Part shown: positions 61,252 through 64,000 of the stretch, in pieces
How positions within the stretch are numbered: position 1 is the stretch's first letter
Layout: every line of letters begins with the position of its first letter
NCBI RefSeq assembly: GCF_900108345.1
Contig: NZ_FNVV01000012.1
Location: 754,978 to 818,977, forward strand
Origin: Bacteroides ndongoniae
Lineage (GTDB): Bacteria > Bacteroidota > Bacteroidia > Bacteroidales > Bacteroidaceae
Direction of reading: 5' to 3'
DNA: 64,000 nucleotides
Position numbers and translations under genes: made by a program
The notes under the pieces: generated by a model
What the model was told of the DNA's origin: nothing
Seen by the model: only the letters and a program-made list of their open reading frames with translations
Databases searched by the model: none

Positions 61252-62568
61252 ATGATGAAGAGACTGTTATTCGGAGTGCTGGCCGCATTGCTGTGTGCTG
61301 CCTGCTCCAATGAAGAATCCGCGTTGGATGTCCGTAAAGAAGGCGGTCTGAACGTGGAACTGAAACTGTCGGCTTCGACCGAAGCGAATACCCGTACGGC
61401 CTATTCGGTGGCTACGGAAGCCGAGTGCACTGTGAAAACTCTCGATGCCTATCTCTTTGCTCCCGCTGCAGAGACTCAGGACTATGTGTTGGAAAAGAAA
61501 TACAATAATCTGCTGTCAGATAGCTGGACTCCTGCAACGTTGGAAGATAGTAAGACCGTTACCCTGTCCGGCGTAAGCCGCACAGCAAAGAAAATCTTCT
61601 TCGTGGCAAACGGAACGGACATTACTTCGCTGAAAGAAAATGCTGTTGCAGGTATGACGGAATCGGCTTTCCGTGCATTGCTGATGAACGTGATGACGGC
61701 CAATCCGGAAGTAACCGAAGCCAACCCGTTGCCAATGACAGCCGAGGCTACTGTGGCTGCTGATGCCTGGAACGGCAATCCGCTTTCGGTGACTGTCAGC
61801 GGTGTGGCGTTGGAGCGCGTGGTAGCACGCATCGACCTTGCCGTCAAGGCACAGGAAGGTGTATCGTTCGTTCCCTCCAAATTAGAGATGGTAAACGCAC
61901 GGCCCAACTCGTTCATCTTCCCCTCGGAAGGCAACTACGCCGACGGTTCTGCCACGCTGAAGCTGGAGCAGACGATTACAGCAGATCCTTCCACAACTTC
62001 CGAAGCAGCTTATTACAACAGTTTGCTCTATCCTTACGAAGCTCCTGCTACCGACAACGTCAAACTGGTGGTAACCGGTAACCTGACGGTAGGCGGAAAG
62101 ACCGTACTTGCGGTTTTCGACCTCCCGTTTGTCGATGCCGATGGCAATCAGCTGGCAGTGGAGCGCAATACCCGTTACTTAGTGACCATTACCAAGATTA
62201 ATGGCTTGGATGCTACGGTAGACGTGACTTTCACCGTACGCGACTGGGAAGACGGCGACACCATCGAACATCCCGTACAGGTGGACAACTTTGTAGTGAC
62301 GGGCGACGGACTGACCGGCAACAAGCTGACGCTGGCCCAGGCCGAAGGCAGCAGTGCCCAGCTGACCGTGACTACCAACGTGGCCTGGAAAGCCGAGGTG
62401 ACCAAAGGCGCCGACTTCCTGACGGCTACCCCTTCGGGTAATACCCTGACCATCGCCGCCACTTCGGCCAACGAAAGTGGAGCGCTCCGCAAGGCTTACG
62501 TCGAGCTTTCGACCGATGCAGATCCTAACGTCACTTACACACTGGTAGTGACACAGGCTGCCGAATAA
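61252..62568 (+). CDS. Fimbrillin family (FimA/Mfa-like) lipoprotein with C-terminal BACON domain
   Basis: 438 residues. The signal MMKRLLFGVLAALLCAACSN has a lipobox LCAAC (Cys18). The body follows the fimbrillin plan: a first beta domain with LNVELKLSASTEANTRTAYS and VKTLDAYLFAPAAETQDYVL, a second around VALERVVARIDLAVKAQEGV, and a domain boundary near ARPNSFIFPSEG. At the C-terminus (about 355-438) is a BACON-like domain (LTLAQAEGSSAQLTVTTNVA; TYTLVVTQAAE), unusual in a fimbrial subunit. It is exported as a lipoprotein and polymerises or anchors at the surface. First large gene of the operon. Confidence 0.85.
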   Translation: MMKRLLFGVLAALLCAACSNEESALDVRKEGGLNVELKLSASTEANTRTAYSVATEAECTVKTLDAYLFAPAAETQDYVLEKKYNNLLSDSWTPATLEDSKTVTLSGVSRTAKKIFFVANGTDITSLKENAVAGMTESAFRALLMNVMTANPEVTEANPLPMTAEATVAADAWNGNPLSVTVSGVALERVVARIDLAVKAQEGVSFVPSKLEMVNARPNSFIFPSEGNYADGSATLKLEQTITADPSTTSEAAYYNSLLYPYEAPATDNVKLVVTGNLTVGGKTVLAVFDLPFVDADGNQLAVERNTRYLVTITKINGLDATVDVTFTVRDWEDGDTIEHPVQVDNFVVTGDGLTGNKLTLAQAEGSSAQLTVTTNVAWKAEVTKGADFLTATPSGNTLTIAATSANESGALRKAYVELSTDADPNVTYTLVVTQAAE

Positions 62569-62597
62569 TTCTATTAACAGACTAAGGAATCAGATTT

Positions 62598-64000
62598 ATG
62601 AAAAATATCATATCACGTATCATGATACTTGCCATGCTGGCAAGTTTCGCCGCCTGCTCCAGCGAACTGGACAACGCGGGCGGATATGCCGGAGACGAGG
62701 CGATGGTCCGGATGAACTTTACCGGACTGAACGGCTTTGCCGTGACTCGTGCGGTCGACCAAACGGCTGTAGAGAAGGTTACGGTCTATCTTTTTGAGGG
62801 AACGGAGGAAAGCTCTGAACTGAAATATACACTTCCCGTTACGTTGAGCGATAAAACGGATGCCGGACTTCCGGGTTCGTTCAAGGTGCCCGAAGGCGGA
62901 ACCTATCATGTAGAGGCCATTGCCAATGCCGAGATGCTGACGGGCATCAACACTTACGGCGATTTTCTGGCACAGACCACGACAGCCGCTTTCGAGGGTA
63001 ACCTGCTGATGCAAGGCGCTGCGGGCGTCACACTGACAGGCGGACAAACCACTACACTCAGCATGGAGCTGGTGCGCCTGGCCGCCACCTTCCAGGTAGA
63101 AGGAGCCGTTGAGGCCGGTGTCAGCGATGTGGCTTTCACGCTGAAAGGAGCCGTGAAGAAATCTTACTTGGTGAAACATGCCGATGGCGATAGCTTTACT
63201 ATTCCTGCCGATGCCGAAACGGGCGAAAGCACTGTACCTTATTCTTACGAGAATCCGGAGAACAGTACAGTAATGGTAATCACCGGCACGATGAACGGTG
63301 CGGCATACCGTACGGAAGTTCCCGTTGCCCAAGTACTCCGCAACCACTTGTACACCGTGAAGTTAGTGAACAACAGTGGTACCATCGAACCTGAACTGAC
63401 AGTGACGGACTGGTCTGAAATTTCTTCCAGCTTGGAAATCGGTGCCGGAAGTGCCCTGATGATGACTGCCGCTACCGACAAGGCTCAGGAGCCCGAAGCA
63501 ACGGTGGTTTATCCGGAAGAAGGAGACCTGAAGAGCACCCAGACGGTGAACGTTGCCGCCGATGCAGCTGTTACCTATTATCTGTATGTGAAGAGCGCGA
63601 ACATCGAAGCAGCCCTGACTCATACCACTCTGCCCGACGACTGGACGCTGGCAGCTCCTGCTGAAACCCGTGCCGACTATCTGTGGGAAAAAGGTTATTG
63701 GACACTGACCATCCCTGCCAATGCTACTTCCGAAGAACGTACGCTGACGGTGACTGCTACAAATAAACTGATAGCTGATGCGACGGTGTCGATTACGTTT
63801 ACGCAGGAAGGGGTAGAGGAAGAAGGCTCTAATCCCGGAGATATGGGTAACTGGGGAGGTGAAGGCCAGAATCCGTCTTATGTGCAAGGAACGTTGACGA
63901 AAGTTGCCAATGCTGACGGTTGGACTGTTAATGTAAATATATATGGTAATGGTGGTTTTGCAACCATGAATACTTATACCAATGGAATAAAGAATGGCGT
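62598..64000 (+). CDS. Fimbrillin-family lipoprotein, 3' part outside window
   Basis: ATG at 62598, open to the window end (467 codons so far). Signal MKNIISRIMILAMLASFAAC with acylated Cys20. It starts 29 bases after the fimbrillin stop codon. Fimbrial features: VRMNFTGLNGFAVTRAVDQT, EKVTVYLFEGTEESSELKYT, ELVRLAATFQVEGAVEAGVS and LRNHLYTVKLVNNSGT, then a BACON-like section (TVNVAADAAVTYYLYVKSAN; SITFTQEGVEEEG) followed by a Gly/Asn-rich linker (GNWGGEGQNPSYVQGTLTK). Whether it is a second shaft subunit or an accessory tip protein cannot be told without the rest. Confidence 0.8.
   Translation, partial: MKNIISRIMILAMLASFAACSSELDNAGGYAGDEAMVRMNFTGLNGFAVTRAVDQTAVEKVTVYLFEGTEESSELKYTLPVTLSDKTDAGLPGSFKVPEGGTYHVEAIANAEMLTGINTYGDFLAQTTTAAFEGNLLMQGAAGVTLTGGQTTTLSMELVRLAATFQVEGAVEAGVSDVAFTLKGAVKKSYLVKHADGDSFTIPADAETGESTVPYSYENPENSTVMVITGTMNGAAYRTEVPVAQVLRNHLYTVKLVNNSGTIEPELTVTDWSEISSSLEIGAGSALMMTAATDKAQEPEATVVYPEEGDLKSTQTVNVAADAAVTYYLYVKSANIEAALTHTTLPDDWTLAAPAETRADYLWEKGYWTLTIPANATSEERTLTVTATNKLIADATVSITFTQEGVEEEGSNPGDMGNWGGEGQNPSYVQGTLTKVANADGWTVNVNIYGNGGFATMNTYTNGIKNG

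Overview
The window is a chromosomal segment of a Bacteroidales bacterium, most likely Bacteroidaceae (Bacteroides, Phocaeicola or a relative). Evidence: Bacteroidetes-type promoters (-7 box TAnnTTTG) in front of many genes, almost no Shine-Dalgarno sequences, BACON domains, a fused one-component hybrid two-component regulator, fimbrillin-family lipoproteins, DUF4922, DUF2023, DUF3316 and DUF5686 proteins, and a tRNA without an encoded CCA. By eye the genome is GC-rich for this group. I cannot name the species.

Layout. 1-9.5 kb: a truncated outer-membrane barrel gene, an acyl-CoA synthetase, an unknown lipoprotein, a BACON plus leucine-rich-repeat lipoprotein whose LRR half is strikingly AT-rich, and an M16 peptidase. 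9.5-16.2 kb: release factor 2, a 44-residue membrane protein, a CYTH protein, a DUF4010 membrane protein, an outer-membrane receptor and tRNA-Leu(UAG). 16.2-23.7 kb: S41 peptidase, DUF3316 protein, topoisomerase IV A, glycyl-tRNA synthetase and an FKBP lipoprotein. 23.8-32.9 kb: an eight-gene leftward operon read as peptidoglycan-fragment salvage: NamZ-type exo-N-acetylmuramidase, Na+ symporter, GT2 glycosyltransferase, DUF4922 protein, SpoIID protein, AmpG-like permease and BadF-type amino-sugar kinase. 33-35.8 kb: an AAA-ATPase/PD-(D/E)XK protein, then flavodoxin with DUF2023. 35.9-47.9 kb: a sucrose/raffinose-type locus with a frameshifted TonB-dependent receptor, GH32, GH36, an MFS permease, fructokinase and a fructose-sensor-type hybrid regulator; there is no SusD. 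48-60.4 kb: housekeeping and transport genes (DUF5686, asd, CPA2 antiporter, tcdA, lolD-like, HHH protein, NSS transporter, VanZ-like, murF). 60.4-64 kb: start of a fimbrial operon with a long structured leader, a 36-codon gene, a fimbrillin and a second fimbrial lipoprotein cut by the window end.

The most unusual feature is between the genes. Ten intergenic gaps carry a modular palindromic element built from the words GGGACACTTG, CATTCCATTTGT and ACGGCTCGCGAGC. Three gaps carry a second inverted-repeat family (GTTAACTCGTCAACTTG words). A third family (CCCCTCTCCCAAGGAGAGGGG) sits in one gap and has entered two reading frames in frame. A fourth large inverted repeat lies upstream of murF's stop. 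Copies of the first three families occupy gaps of the single salvage operon. The second point of interest is the fimbrial leader, in which two copies of the same words flank their complements, an architecture that permits mutually exclusive folds.
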